64,000 nucleotides of DNA from Candidatus Bathyarchaeota archaeon (GTDB lineage: Archaea; Thermoproteota; Bathyarchaeia; Bathyarchaeales; Bathycorpusculaceae). Each line of letters opens with the position of its first letter. Within the stretch, counting starts at the first letter, position 1. The stretch spans positions 186,001 to 250,000 of the forward strand of contig JAOZHV010000026.1 in the NCBI GenBank assembly GCA_026014725.1, in the 5' to 3' direction. Below the pieces are notes generated by a model. That model did not search any database. It was not told the origin of the DNA and was given only the letters and a program-made list of their open reading frames with translations. Below are positions 24,308 to 32,370 of this stretch, one piece after another. Made by a program: the position numbers and the translations under genes.

Positions 24308-24333
24308 GTATACAGAAGCATCAACAAAACACA
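24308..24333 (-). repeat. 26-nt GTATAC-ending dispersed motif (copy 3, inverted)
   Basis: On the minus strand: TGTGTTTTGTTGATGC followed by TTCTGTATAC. With the plus copy at 24038 it forms an inverted pair with the GTATAC ends pointing inward. The enclosed 244 bp have no gene. This could be a trace of a small element or two independent sites. Confidence 0.7.
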
Positions 24334-24653
24334 CTTTTGAAAAGCTCCCTGAGAAGGAAACCAAAAGAGCCACTTGCCCGATAACGACTTAATGCGCTCA
24401 ACAAAAAACCAAAGTTTCTCCAAAAATGCCAAAAACAAACTTGAGAGCTCGAAGGTTAACCGAAAAAACGGCATTTTGTTTCGCATGGAGATTTTCGACA
24501 GTACTTATATGAGGCTCCGATATTGCCCATTCCAAGTTCCTAAGAGACAGGCAAAAAAGCCCAATTTGAGGCGGTTTTGTACTTTTAAGCAATATTAGGG
24601 TGTTTAGTTTTGGATTCTGGAGTCAAAACTTCTGACAAATTTCAGATCAAATA

Positions 24654-24668
24654 GTTTCGTCACGAAAC
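24654..24668. other. Perfect 6-bp hairpin, 3-nt loop
   Basis: GTTTCGTCACGAAAC folds into a 6-bp stem with a TCA loop. It lies alone in an AT-rich intergenic stretch. It could be an operator dyad or part of an RNA; there is no flanking gene close enough to decide. Confidence 0.35.
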
Positions 24669-25014
24669 AGTGATAAATTGAATGTTTTGAATTAAAATAA
24701 CCTTAAAATAAACCGATTTTATGAAAAAAAGCCAAACGATAACTCGTAAGTTAACATGCCCAACAACCACTATTTTAAACGCAGTCAGCAATACAGCCAC
24801 TGAGTAATATTCGTCACAGGCCCACTATGATGCACAAGCAAATGCGCTTTAGCGACAGCTACTTTTTTAATGGTGTCCAAAGCTTACTGCTGAGGGATGT
24901 ATTTACTGCTTATAATTTACAAAAATCCGTCTTTAACTGGTGAGGTGTAATGCGCTAATTAGAGAGAAGTTGGTGATGTGCTAATAGAAAAAGGAGCGGT
25001 AGGCAACCTACAAG

Positions 25015-26226
25015 TTACCTTTCTCTCCAACGCTCCTCCACAATATCAGACGGCACTCCGCCAGCGTTCACTTTCTCTTGGTAGCTAAAAGATTTCCAAT
25101 CCGAGGGCAATTCTTCTTCAGGCATAAACTTCATGTTGTAGGGTCGCAGGTTCACTTGTTCTTCTAGCACTTTGTTTACGTATTCCTTGTTTGGCTCAAA
25201 CACTATCAAAGGCTCAATTGACTCTGCCTTAATCGCGTCACGGATATCCTTTTTCTCGTACTTCTCCAACAGCTGGTTGCAGATGTTAAAGTGCTCTATT
25301 TCATCAGCCAAAAACTCAGCCCATATGTTTCTTATACGCTCGTTAGGCTCGGTCATCATGCAAGAATAGTAGTTGTAGGCTTCGCTTAGCTGAATTAGCG
25401 TAGCCATCTCTAGATGCGTAGCGTTAGGGTCACCGACAGCTTCATACTGCGAAACGTGTTGTTCCTCGATTTCTGCGATCTCAGCATACAGTTTCCGCGC
25501 CAGATCATCAGTCAAATTCGCCCCGTGGGTGCGGTAGTAGAGCATTGTCTGTTGCTCACCAGACACGATAGTGAAATAGTTCATCCAAGACTTTATCTGC
25601 GCTGAATCCTTGCCAAAATGCAAGCGCATCTCATCATCAGGGTGCCTGTGCTCAATGCTGGTTGGTCTGCCAGGTTTGATTTCTGTTTTGCCCTGAACAA
25701 TGTTTTCTGCATCTTTGTTTTCAAGCATTTTCATGAGAAGGCTGTAGCGGTAGAGGTGGTCAAAATCTTCCAGCAACGCGAAATCTAGGGTTTGTCTAAA
25801 GTAATCGTTTGGTTCGTTCTTTGCAAGGTTAGCTGTTAAGTCCACTGCCACCTGCTCGTAGCCTATGGTGGTTTCCAGAATGCTCTGGTTGCCGGGATTG
25901 AGCCAGTCAACGGTTAATTGATGCTGCGAATCGGCTCTTCTAATAGCTGCCATTTTACGTTTAATTTCATCGTTCTCAATCATTCGTGCCATTGCATGAG
26001 AAGTTAAGACACTGTTGTTTTCGATGCCGTTCATCAAAATGACCCTTGTTCTTGTGTACGCATCAACCTTATCCTTGTCGTAAGGCGCTTTTACTACTGT
26101 GTTCCAGTTCCTAAACTGTTCTTCAATGGGCGTGCCTTTCTCTTCGAAGGGCTTGAAAACGTTGGGTTTTTCTCGGCGGATACCAGTCTGCACCATACTG
26201 CCTACTGCACTTTTAATTTTTTCCAT
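25015..26226 (-). CDS. Ferritin-like di-iron protein with several carboxylate/histidine helices
   Basis: The 403-residue soluble protein carries repeated metal-type helices: TIGYEQVAVDL, FALLEDFDHLYRYSLLMKML, TIVSGEQQTMLYYRTHG, EIAEIEEQHVSQYEAVGD and EFLADEIEHFNICNQLLEKY. E-x-x-H and E/H spacing of this kind is typical of ferritin-like four-helix bundles, and the number of such helices suggests two bundles in tandem. Iron storage, oxidase or peroxide-related roles are possible, and none is shown. A TATA-like CATAATAAA lies about 30 bp upstream. It diverges from YjbQ. Confidence 0.7.
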   Translation of the reverse strand: MEKIKSAVGSMVQTGIRREKPNVFKPFEEKGTPIEEQFRNWNTVVKAPYDKDKVDAYTRTRVILMNGIENNSVLTSHAMARMIENDEIKRKMAAIRRADSQHQLTVDWLNPGNQSILETTIGYEQVAVDLTANLAKNEPNDYFRQTLDFALLEDFDHLYRYSLLMKMLENKDAENIVQGKTEIKPGRPTSIEHRHPDDEMRLHFGKDSAQIKSWMNYFTIVSGEQQTMLYYRTHGANLTDDLARKLYAEIAEIEEQHVSQYEAVGDPNATHLEMATLIQLSEAYNYYSCMMTEPNERIRNIWAEFLADEIEHFNICNQLLEKYEKKDIRDAIKAESIEPLIVFEPNKEYVNKVLEEQVNLRPYNMKFMPEEELPSDWKSFSYQEKVNAGGVPSDIVEERWRER

Positions 26227-26433
26227 CAGAAATCACTAAGGTATGGATAAAGAGTGAATTTATTATGAATTTGTGACTACAAAAAGGAGCCTACATGTTT
26301 AAAACGCTCAATACGCAGCAACAAAAAAGAGCCTGGAACCCCAAACACAGGCGCGTTGTATTTCGAAGCGTTAACAAACACCGTTTTTGGCTGGCTAGAA
26401 AACTTTTTTTGCAGTGCTAACGATTGATTAATC

Positions 26434-26850
26434 ATGACAGATTTCAAAGTTGTAAACAAAACCTACCATTTTCGCACAAAGGGCGAAATAGACTTCATCG
26501 ACCTGTCTGACCAACTTCAAGAAGAGGTGGCTCGCTCAAGCATCAAAAACGGCATTGTCCACGTGTTTGCCCCGCATGCAACGGGCGTGCTGATTTTAAC
26601 AGAGAACGATTATGCCCTGCTAAACGACATTAAAGTTTTCCTCGAAGAATTAGCGCCAAGTCGCGGCTCTTATCAACATCCGTCGAATGCTCATTCGCAT
26701 TTGCGGTCCATGATGCTACCGCCTGACAAAACCTTGCCTATCATCAATGGAAGGGTGGAGTTTGGTACGTGGCAGTCGTTGCTTTTTGTGGAGACTGATG
26801 TTTACGCGAGGCAGAGAACCCTGATTATCCAAATCATGGGCGAGCAATAG
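26434..26850 (+). CDS. YjbQ/UPF0047-family protein
   Basis: The 138-residue protein is a member of the UPF0047 (YjbQ) family. VHVFAPHATGVLILTENDYA and the H-rich SYQHPSNAHSHLRSMMLPPD, together with GRVEFGTWQSLLFVETDVY, contain the conserved histidines around the putative active site. Some members show weak thiamine-phosphate synthase activity, but the physiological role is unsettled. It appears to be monocistronic. The following 390 bp hold no gene. Confidence 0.9.
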   Translation: MTDFKVVNKTYHFRTKGEIDFIDLSDQLQEEVARSSIKNGIVHVFAPHATGVLILTENDYALLNDIKVFLEELAPSRGSYQHPSNAHSHLRSMMLPPDKTLPIINGRVEFGTWQSLLFVETDVYARQRTLIIQIMGEQ

Positions 26851-27209
26851 CACACACGCGTTCCCGAGCAGTTTTTCGCTTATCGTGCAACAGAGAAATT
26901 TCTGAACCCATTCTTTTTAATGATTTAATTATAAATTCGTAAGTACTAATTTAATTTTTTAACTGTTAATTGTGAAAAATTACAATTCGAGCTAATTTCG
27001 CATGGCTTGAAATACGGAGTTCTTAACGCTTGGAAGCCAAAAACCGCAAAATGATGAGTTGGGAGCGTTGAAAACGTGTTGAAATACAATCAATAAAGGG
27101 GAGAAATGGGCGTCGGCACCTATTTTGTTAGCTTGCAGGGTTTCGCGAGATGAAAAAATCAGCAGTTTCTTCCCTCTGCAGTGTTTTTAGGTCTGTTGTG
27201 TTGCATGTA
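26851..27209. other. Intergenic stretch without a gene
   Basis: AT-rich near 26925-26990, then mixed sequence. I see no credible open frame, tRNA or repeat other than the TATATAAGGTTCG motif that ends it. A short frame from 27150 is probably noise. Confidence 0.5.
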
Positions 27210-27236
27210 TATATAAGGTTCGTTCGTCTTCGAGAA
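27210..27236 (+). repeat. TATATAAGGTTCG dispersed motif (copy 2)
   Basis: TATATAAGGTTCG followed by TTCGTCTTCGAGAA. It is preceded by GTTGCATGTA, close to the flanks of the other copies. It stands at the 3' end of the nicotinamidase gene and points into it, so a transcript started here would run antisense to that gene. Confidence 0.55.
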
Positions 27237-27239
27237 AAG

Positions 27240-28016
27240 TTAGCCGCGCTCAGGCTTAATCTGCTTATTGGCGCCGCGGGGTCTCATGCGGGCTTTCTTT
27301 TTTTCTGCTGCCATCAAGGCAGGCTTTTTTTCTAACACGTCAGGTTCCGCTTCCTCTACAGGTAAGCTATCTACGGCGTCAGGGAAGTCTTCGGTGGTTG
27401 CTTGTTGTGCGCCGTGTTCAAGCATTGTTTTGATGGCGCGGTCTACGTCGCCTGGTTTAACGTTTATGCCTAAGGTTGCGTCCATAAGCACCACCGCCTC
27501 AAAACCAAGTTGCCGCGCGTCAAGAACTGTATAGAAAACGCAGTAATCGGTGGCTAAACCGCTTATGAAGAGACGCTTAACTCCCCGCATCTCCAGTTCT
27601 TTAGCTAGGGGTGTGCCGTCAAAAGCGGAGTACGCTTCATGTTTAGGATCTGTTGCTTTAGAAATAATCACTGTATTCTGGGGCAGTTTTAGGGTTGGGC
27701 TGAATTCTGCACCTTTAGTGTTTTGGACACAGTGAGGCGGCCAAGGACCACCCTGCGCTTTAAAGGACATGTGGTTTGGGGGATGCCAATCTCGAGACGC
27801 TAAAATGCTCGCGTTAGCTATCTCAAACCGTTTAATGTATTCGTTTATCACTGGGATGATTTGGTCGCCGTTAGCAACTGGCAAAGCACCGCCAGGTAAG
27901 AAATCAATTTGGATATCAGTCACTAAAAGGGCATCTGAATTGGTTAGAATGTATGTGGTTTTCAAGCAAGTCACACCTTTAAAATAACCTGTTTTGTTTT
28001 TTAAGACTATCTTCAA
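27240..28016 (-). CDS. pncA: Nicotinamidase, isochorismatase family
   Basis: A 258-residue nicotinamidase/pyrazinamidase that converts nicotinamide to nicotinate in NAD salvage. The catalytic aspartate is in LLVTDIQIDFLPGGALPV, the metal site in SRDWHPPNHMSF and the cysteine in GLATDYCVFYTVLDAR. The last 50 residues are an unusual acidic-then-basic tail (EEAEPDVLEKKPAL, KKKARMRPRG) not found in the usual 190-210 residue enzyme. The N-terminal 18 residues may be leader; a GTG within GVTCLKTT is an alternative start. Confidence 0.88.
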   Translation of the reverse strand: MKIVLKNKTGYFKGVTCLKTTYILTNSDALLVTDIQIDFLPGGALPVANGDQIIPVINEYIKRFEIANASILASRDWHPPNHMSFKAQGGPWPPHCVQNTKGAEFSPTLKLPQNTVIISKATDPKHEAYSAFDGTPLAKELEMRGVKRLFISGLATDYCVFYTVLDARQLGFEAVVLMDATLGINVKPGDVDRAIKTMLEHGAQQATTEDFPDAVDSLPVEEAEPDVLEKKPALMAAEKKKARMRPRGANKQIKPERG

Positions 28017-28110
28017 TAGAAGATACTAGTATGGGATAAACTTTTTTGCCATTGGTGGTTCACGGAAAAGTAATTAAGCCGTCTTGCCTACTTTTGAAAT
28101 GGTGAACAAT

Positions 28111-28371
28111 ATGACGGTGTTAGCGTATGTACTCTTTAAGGTAGCGTCAGGAACCGAGCGCGAAGTCGCTCAAAAACTCACCGAATTCGACGAAGTTTTG
28201 CAGGCGGACATTATTTTCGGCGAATATGACGTGATTGCCTTGTTGTCAACGAAGGATTTGGAGAAGTTGGAAGACTTTGTTTCGGATAGTATCAGAACAG
28301 TACCTAACGTACTTGTAACGTCAACCATGATTATCTCAAGGGAGTACAAGGGCAAAAAACAGAAAAAATAG
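28111..28371 (+). CDS. Stand-alone RAM (Lrp/AsnC effector) domain protein
   Basis: The 86-residue product MTVLAYVLFKVASGTEREVA contains only the ligand-binding RAM fold of Lrp/AsnC regulators: the first strand, then FDEVLQADIIFGEYDVIALL and VPNVLVTSTMIIS. No helix-turn-helix is present. Such small proteins are common in archaea and may bind amino acids or associate with full Lrp proteins. The start at 28111 follows GGTG; ATG 28099 is in frame. Confidence 0.85.
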   Translation: MTVLAYVLFKVASGTEREVAQKLTEFDEVLQADIIFGEYDVIALLSTKDLEKLEDFVSDSIRTVPNVLVTSTMIISREYKGKKQKK

Positions 28372-28805
28372 CCGTCAACACTTTTTTGTGAATAGATATT
28401 CTTTTAGCCAAAGCCCTGCACAGTCACCTGCTTTTTTCATCATGCGGTATTCGCTTTCCGTAGCGCTACAGAACAGCAAAACAATGGAGAAATTGCACTT
28501 ATTCTTTAACTTTCTTTTGTCAGTCATGGGCTTTTTTAACTTTTAAATGTAAAAAGTGAACATTCGATTATTTTTCGCTTTATATAAGCTACCAAAAAAC
28601 AAAATCGCATACAAAACACCATTAAAAAAGTTCGCTATAACGTCAAATAAGCGGACAATGCACAATAAGGAAGCAATAAACAGAGCTTAAACGAGCAAAA
28701 GAGAGCAAAGGCAGACTAAAAATACTCATGTATGACACATTAAACCTGTTTTGACCTTTTTTATGCGGTATGGAGGGCTTCAGTTGATTGTTAAGCGTGT
28801 ATGAA

Positions 28806-28832
28806 TATATAAGGTTCGTTAATTTTCGATAA
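28806..28832 (+). repeat. TATATAAGGTTCG dispersed motif (copy 3)
   Basis: TATATAAGGTTCG followed by TTAATTTTCGATAA. Compared with copy 1 (minus, 19013) it shares the TATA-like core, GGTTCG and the TTTCGATAA tail. It lies 150 bp upstream of nnr and just ahead of the 26-nt motif at 28877. Confidence 0.6.
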
Positions 28833-28876
28833 TTCAGTGCCTTTTAGCCTGCCAAAAAGTACAAAACAAGATTTTC

Positions 28877-28902
28877 TGTGTTTGGGCGATGCTTTTGTAT
28901 AC
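28877..28902 (+). repeat. 26-nt GTATAC-ending dispersed motif (copy 4)
   Basis: TGTGTTTGGGCGATGC followed by TTTTGTATAC. The nnr ATG is 54 bp further on, with a TATA-like CTTTAAAC at about 28922-28929 in between, so here the motif occupies an upstream promoter position. Confidence 0.7.
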
Positions 28903-28956
28903 ACAGCAAGGATAGGCTTATCTTTAAACCAAACACAATACTAATCAGGCGTCACT

Positions 28957-30495
28957 ATGCAAACAAAAAATAAAACTTACATAACAAGTCGTGACATGCG
29001 AGCTTTAGAAACTAACGCTGAGTACTTCAGCATAAGCCTACTTCAATTAATGGAAAATGCCGGACGCAACATAGCCCAAGAAATTACGTCTCGCTTCTCA
29101 AAAGAGAAGAAGGTTTTGATTTTTTGTGGTTTAGGAGGAAACGGGGGCGACGGGTTTGTTGCAGCAAGGCATCTGTTGGCAGCAGGCCACAATGTGGAGG
29201 TTGTTCTTGTTGGCAGGAGCCGAGACATTAGTCATGAAGCAGCGTTGAAAAACTTTGTTGCACTGCAAAGCTTGCAGGATAGTGTTCCAGTCTATGAAGT
29301 GACTGACAGCACGCTCATACCTAAAGTGACCGCGGATGTTGTTGTTGACGCTTTACTGGGCACAGGAACCAAAGGAAAACTTAAACCGCCAATCTCGCAA
29401 GTGGTGGAGTACATCAACTCACTAAAGGGGTTTAAAATTGCAGTAGATGTGCCAACAGGAATAGATTCAGATACTGGCGACGTTTTAGGCACTGCCGTAA
29501 AAGCGGATTTGACAGTAACGTTTCATAAGGCAAAGGCTGGATTGGAAAAAGCCAAAAAACACGTTGGCAAACTTGCTGTAGCGGACATTGGTTTGCCTAC
29601 TGAGATGGAGCAGTTTGCTGGTCCAGGCGATGTTTTACTTGCTAAAAAACCGCGTGCCTCAACAGCTCACAAGGGCGACTTTGGGCGACTTCTCGTTGTC
29701 GGCGGAAGCGAAGTGTTCTCTGGTGCTCCAACACTGGTTTCGTTAGCTGCCCTGCGCACTGGTGTAGACATTGTTTATCTTGCTGCTCCTGAGAAGACGG
29801 CTTATTCGATTGCTTCGATGTCCCCTGACTTGATAACGATAAAGCTAGAGGACAACAATTTAAACCCGCACAACATTGAAACACTCAAGCCCTACTTGCG
29901 CTTGGTGGATGCTGTCGTTGTTGGTCCTGGCTTGGGTTTAAATTCTGAAACCACTAAATTCGTTGAGGCATTTGTTGGAGAGGTGGAGGCTGCTGGGAAG
30001 CCACTGCTTTTAGATGCTGATGGGCTTAAAGCGTATGCGAATTTCAAGCGAGCGTTAAAGGTTTCGCTTGTTTTGACTCCGCACGCGGGCGAATATGCCA
30101 TATTAACTGGTGAAGCATTGCCTGAAAACCAAAAAGACCGCATCTCTGCAATACAGAAGACTGCAAAACAGCTTGGCGCTGTCATCTTGGTAAAGGGTAA
30201 AGTGGATATTGTTTGCGATTCAGAGAGGGCAAAGTTGAATTTCACAGGTAACCCAGGTATGACTGTTGGCGGAACAGGAGACGTTCTAAGCGGCATTGTC
30301 GGCGGTTTGCTTGCCCAAAATGGTGACGCGTTTGAAGCCGCTGTGGCTGGGGCGTTTGTTAATGGTGCGGCTGGTGATTTTGTAGCCAGCGAAATCGGTT
30401 TCCACATGGTTGCCACAGACATTCTTGAGTGGATTCCTAAAGTTTTGGATGACCCTATGTGCCATGTGAAGGTGCGCAAGCCAAGTGAGCACTGA
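28957..30495 (+). CDS. nnr: Bifunctional NAD(P)HX epimerase/dehydratase Nnr
   Basis: The 512-residue enzyme repairs hydrated NADH and NADPH. The N-terminal YjeF_N epimerase half (about 1-215) has the glycine-rich CGLGGNGGDGFVAARHLLAAG and VVVDALLGTGTKG with VDVPTGIDSDTG. The C-terminal ribokinase-like dehydratase half (about 225-500) has HKGDFGRLLVVGGSEVFSGA, LLLDADGLKAY, LTPHAGE and NPGMTVGGTGDVLSG. Fusion and order are as in most archaea and bacteria. It overlaps tsr3 by 11 bp. Confidence 0.95.
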   Translation: MQTKNKTYITSRDMRALETNAEYFSISLLQLMENAGRNIAQEITSRFSKEKKVLIFCGLGGNGGDGFVAARHLLAAGHNVEVVLVGRSRDISHEAALKNFVALQSLQDSVPVYEVTDSTLIPKVTADVVVDALLGTGTKGKLKPPISQVVEYINSLKGFKIAVDVPTGIDSDTGDVLGTAVKADLTVTFHKAKAGLEKAKKHVGKLAVADIGLPTEMEQFAGPGDVLLAKKPRASTAHKGDFGRLLVVGGSEVFSGAPTLVSLAALRTGVDIVYLAAPEKTAYSIASMSPDLITIKLEDNNLNPHNIETLKPYLRLVDAVVVGPGLGLNSETTKFVEAFVGEVEAAGKPLLLDADGLKAYANFKRALKVSLVLTPHAGEYAILTGEALPENQKDRISAIQKTAKQLGAVILVKGKVDIVCDSERAKLNFTGNPGMTVGGTGDVLSGIVGGLLAQNGDAFEAAVAGAFVNGAAGDFVASEIGFHMVATDILEWIPKVLDDPMCHVKVRKPSEH

Positions 30496-31042
30496 ACCTG
30501 AAGCACAGAAGCCGTCTTTTCCCGTCAGGATTGCTATATATCATGCAGCTCAGGATGACCCGAAGAAGAACACTGCACTTAGGCTGAGCCGTCGAGGATA
30601 CGCTAGGATAGTAAATAAAATACGGTTTCTGCCAAAACGAGCTATAGTGTTAAATCCGTTTGGAGAAATCGCTTTTTCTCCTGCTGACCGCGAGCGAGTT
30701 GAGCAGTTTGGCTTGGTTGCGCTGGATTGCAGTTGGGAGCACGCTCAAAAGGTCCTGGGCAAACATGTACGTGGAACAAGCCGATGCTTGCCCGTCTTGA
30801 TTGCAAGCAACCCTGTGAATTTTGGAAAGTTGACGAAGTTGACGACTGCTGAGGCGATTGCCGCTGCCTTGTACATTGTTAGGTTCAAGAAGGAGTCAGA
30901 GGAGCTTTTGTCGATTTTCACGTGGGGACACACCTTCTTTGAAGTCAATGGCATGTTGCTTGATAATTACGTGACTGCTAAGGATAGCGCAGAAATCGTG
31001 GAGATGCAAACTCGACTTTTGAAAGGCAAAAAGTGTGATTGA
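30485..31042 (+). CDS. 16S/18S rRNA aminocarboxypropyltransferase Tsr3
   Basis: The 185-residue protein belongs to the Tsr3 (DUF367) family, which transfers the aminocarboxypropyl group from S-adenosylmethionine to a small-subunit rRNA pseudouridine. LDCSWEHAQKVLGKHVRGTS, RCLPVLIASNPVNFGKLTKL, TTAEAIAAALYIVRF and FTWGHTFFEVNGMLLDNY are family blocks. The start is GTG inside nnr, so translation is coupled. Its stop is only 3 bp before the 26-nt motif at 31046. Confidence 0.9.
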   Translation: MSTEPEAQKPSFPVRIAIYHAAQDDPKKNTALRLSRRGYARIVNKIRFLPKRAIVLNPFGEIAFSPADRERVEQFGLVALDCSWEHAQKVLGKHVRGTSRCLPVLIASNPVNFGKLTKLTTAEAIAAALYIVRFKKESEELLSIFTWGHTFFEVNGMLLDNYVTAKDSAEIVEMQTRLLKGKKCD

Positions 31043-31045
31043 AAC

Positions 31046-31071
31046 TGTGTTTTGTTGATGCTTTTGTATAC
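31046..31071 (+). repeat. 26-nt GTATAC-ending dispersed motif (copy 5)
   Basis: TGTGTTTTGTTGATGC followed by TTTTGTATAC, starting 3 bp after the Tsr3 stop. The next gene (LysE-type) starts at 31140 and has a TATA-like CTTATAATT at about 31086-31094. The place fits either a transcript end of the previous unit or an upstream site of the next. Confidence 0.7.
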
Positions 31072-31139
31072 GGCATCATGAAACCCTTATAATTAACCAT
31101 GCAAAATGATGGTTAAGCGCAGTTATGGAGAATTGAAGT

Positions 31140-31772
31140 TTGGAAATTATTACCAATTTCTACTTGTTTTTAGCTTCAGTTCTGCTAATATCGCTCACTG
31201 GAGTTTTGATGCCTGGGCCGCTGTTCGCTGTTACGCTTGAGAAAGCATCGAAAAGCAAAATCGCGGGTGCCTTAATCGCAGTTGGGCACGGGATTGTGGA
31301 GTTTCCGTTGATGTTTCTGATTTTCTTTGTGCTCAGCCAATTTGAAATCCCAAGTCTTGTGCAGGTTGCAGTTGGATTAATTGGCGGCGCTTTGATGATT
31401 TTCATGGGCATACAAACTTTTAGAAACAGGCACAAACAAGAAACAGTAGCCATTAATGTGAAGCGTGAGTCGATTCTTGCAGGTGTTTACACGACAGCAG
31501 CAAACGCTGGTTTCATACTTTGGTGGCTAACCATCGGCACTACTCTGATTTTGAATGCTCAATTGTTTGGGCTTTTAGGGTTTTCCATCTTTGCAGGCGT
31601 GCATTGGCTGTGTGATTTCTCATGGTACACGGTGGCGGCTCTGCTGATTTTCAAGTCGCAACGCTTCTGGACACAGCGCACGAGAATAGGAATTACGCTT
31701 TTTTGCGTGGCGGTTTTCATTGGGTTTGGAGCGTACTTTATGGGTTCAGCGTTGTGGTCACTATTCGCATAG
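31140..31772 (+). CDS. LysE/RhtB-family transporter
   Basis: A 210-residue, six-helix membrane protein of the LysE amino-acid exporter superfamily. The first helix ends in TGVLMPGPLFAVTLEKASKS, equivalent to the family's PGP motif, and GHGIVEFPLMFLIFF and GGALMIFMGIQTFRN follow. The start is TTG at 31140. Export of an amino acid or another small metabolite is likely, but specificity cannot be read. Probably monocistronic; the macro gene follows after 31 bp. Confidence 0.85.
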   Translation: MEIITNFYLFLASVLLISLTGVLMPGPLFAVTLEKASKSKIAGALIAVGHGIVEFPLMFLIFFVLSQFEIPSLVQVAVGLIGGALMIFMGIQTFRNRHKQETVAINVKRESILAGVYTTAANAGFILWWLTIGTTLILNAQLFGLLGFSIFAGVHWLCDFSWYTVAALLIFKSQRFWTQRTRIGITLFCVAVFIGFGAYFMGSALWSLFA

Positions 31773-31803
31773 TTAAATAGACTGTTTAGGTAAAGGTTAA
31801 TTT

Positions 31804-32352
31804 ATGGAATTCAAAGTTGAAAACGCAACCCTGCAACTAGTCAAAGGTGACATAACCGATGTTGAAGCTGACGCCATAGTAAACGCGGCAAACTCTACAC
31901 TTCTGGGCGGTGGAGGAGTAGACGGCGCGATACACCGCAAAGGTGGACCAAAAATCCTAGAAGAATGTAAACGAATAAGGGCTACATTATGGCCAGATGG
32001 ACTGCCAACAGGAAAAGCAGTAATTACTTCAGGTGGCAACCTTAAAGCCAAGCATGTTATCCACACCGTTGGTCCCGTTTGGCTGGGAGGCTTTCATGTT
32101 GAAGCTGAACTCTTAAAGCAAGCCTACAGGAACTCACTAAAACTTGCAGTTTCTAATGGGCTTAGAACTGTTGCTTTTCCGTCGATCAGCACCGGAGCAT
32201 ACGAGTACCCCATTGAAGAAGCCAGCCTCATCGCTGTGAGAACAGTCAAAGATTTCTTGGAAAAAGAAGACAGGCTTGACAGGGTTATTTTTGTGCTGTT
32301 TTCTGAGCGAGACTTCCAAATCTACCAAAAAGCAGCTGAAAGCCTGTTTTAA
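31804..32352 (+). CDS. Macro-domain ADP-ribose-binding protein
   Basis: The 182-residue single macro domain has the ADP-ribose site AIVNAANSTLLGGGGVDGAI and the second loop FPSISTGAYEYP. The MacroD-type sequence after it (IHRKGG) suggests hydrolysis of O-acetyl-ADP-ribose or removal of mono-ADP-ribose from proteins. The domain is complete and of normal size. It converges with the hemerythrin gene. Confidence 0.93.
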   Translation: MEFKVENATLQLVKGDITDVEADAIVNAANSTLLGGGGVDGAIHRKGGPKILEECKRIRATLWPDGLPTGKAVITSGGNLKAKHVIHTVGPVWLGGFHVEAELLKQAYRNSLKLAVSNGLRTVAFPSISTGAYEYPIEEASLIAVRTVKDFLEKEDRLDRVIFVLFSERDFQIYQKAAESLF

Positions 32353-32370
32353 AGAAGCATATATTTTTAT

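Larger units (their letters stand above)
23966..25014. other. Gene-poor 1-kb stretch with dispersed motifs
   Basis: No open frame here looks coding; the longest (24217-24486, minus) reads as low-quality aromatic-rich translation. The stretch holds two 26-nt motifs facing each other at 24038 and 24308, a tail at 24061-24081 (TACGACAAATTTGGTTGGTG) matching the end of module B at 34982-35000, and a hairpin at 24654-24668. The composition changes from A/C-rich near 24180-24290 to AT-rich after 24600. It may be decayed or RNA-coding DNA. Confidence 0.5.
28372..28956. other. Intergenic stretch with two dispersed motifs
   Basis: No coding frame is convincing. The region is AT-rich near 28520-28740, with a TATA-like TTTATATAAG near 28580, and then carries the TATATAAGGTTCG motif (28806) and the 26-nt motif (28877) 44 bp apart. 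Both point toward nnr. Confidence 0.5.

Noticed and set aside
24038-24333. Insertion sequence with terminal inverted repeats
   Set aside because: The inner 244 bp encode no transposase, the GTATAC ends point inward, and single copies occur elsewhere without a partner.
24217-24486. 89-codon minus-strand frame in the 24 kb gap
   Set aside because: Aromatic- and leucine-rich translation without domain character, and it overlaps a dispersed 26-nt motif.
30286-30506. Minus-strand frames opposite nnr
   Set aside because: Shadows of a strongly recognised coding sequence.
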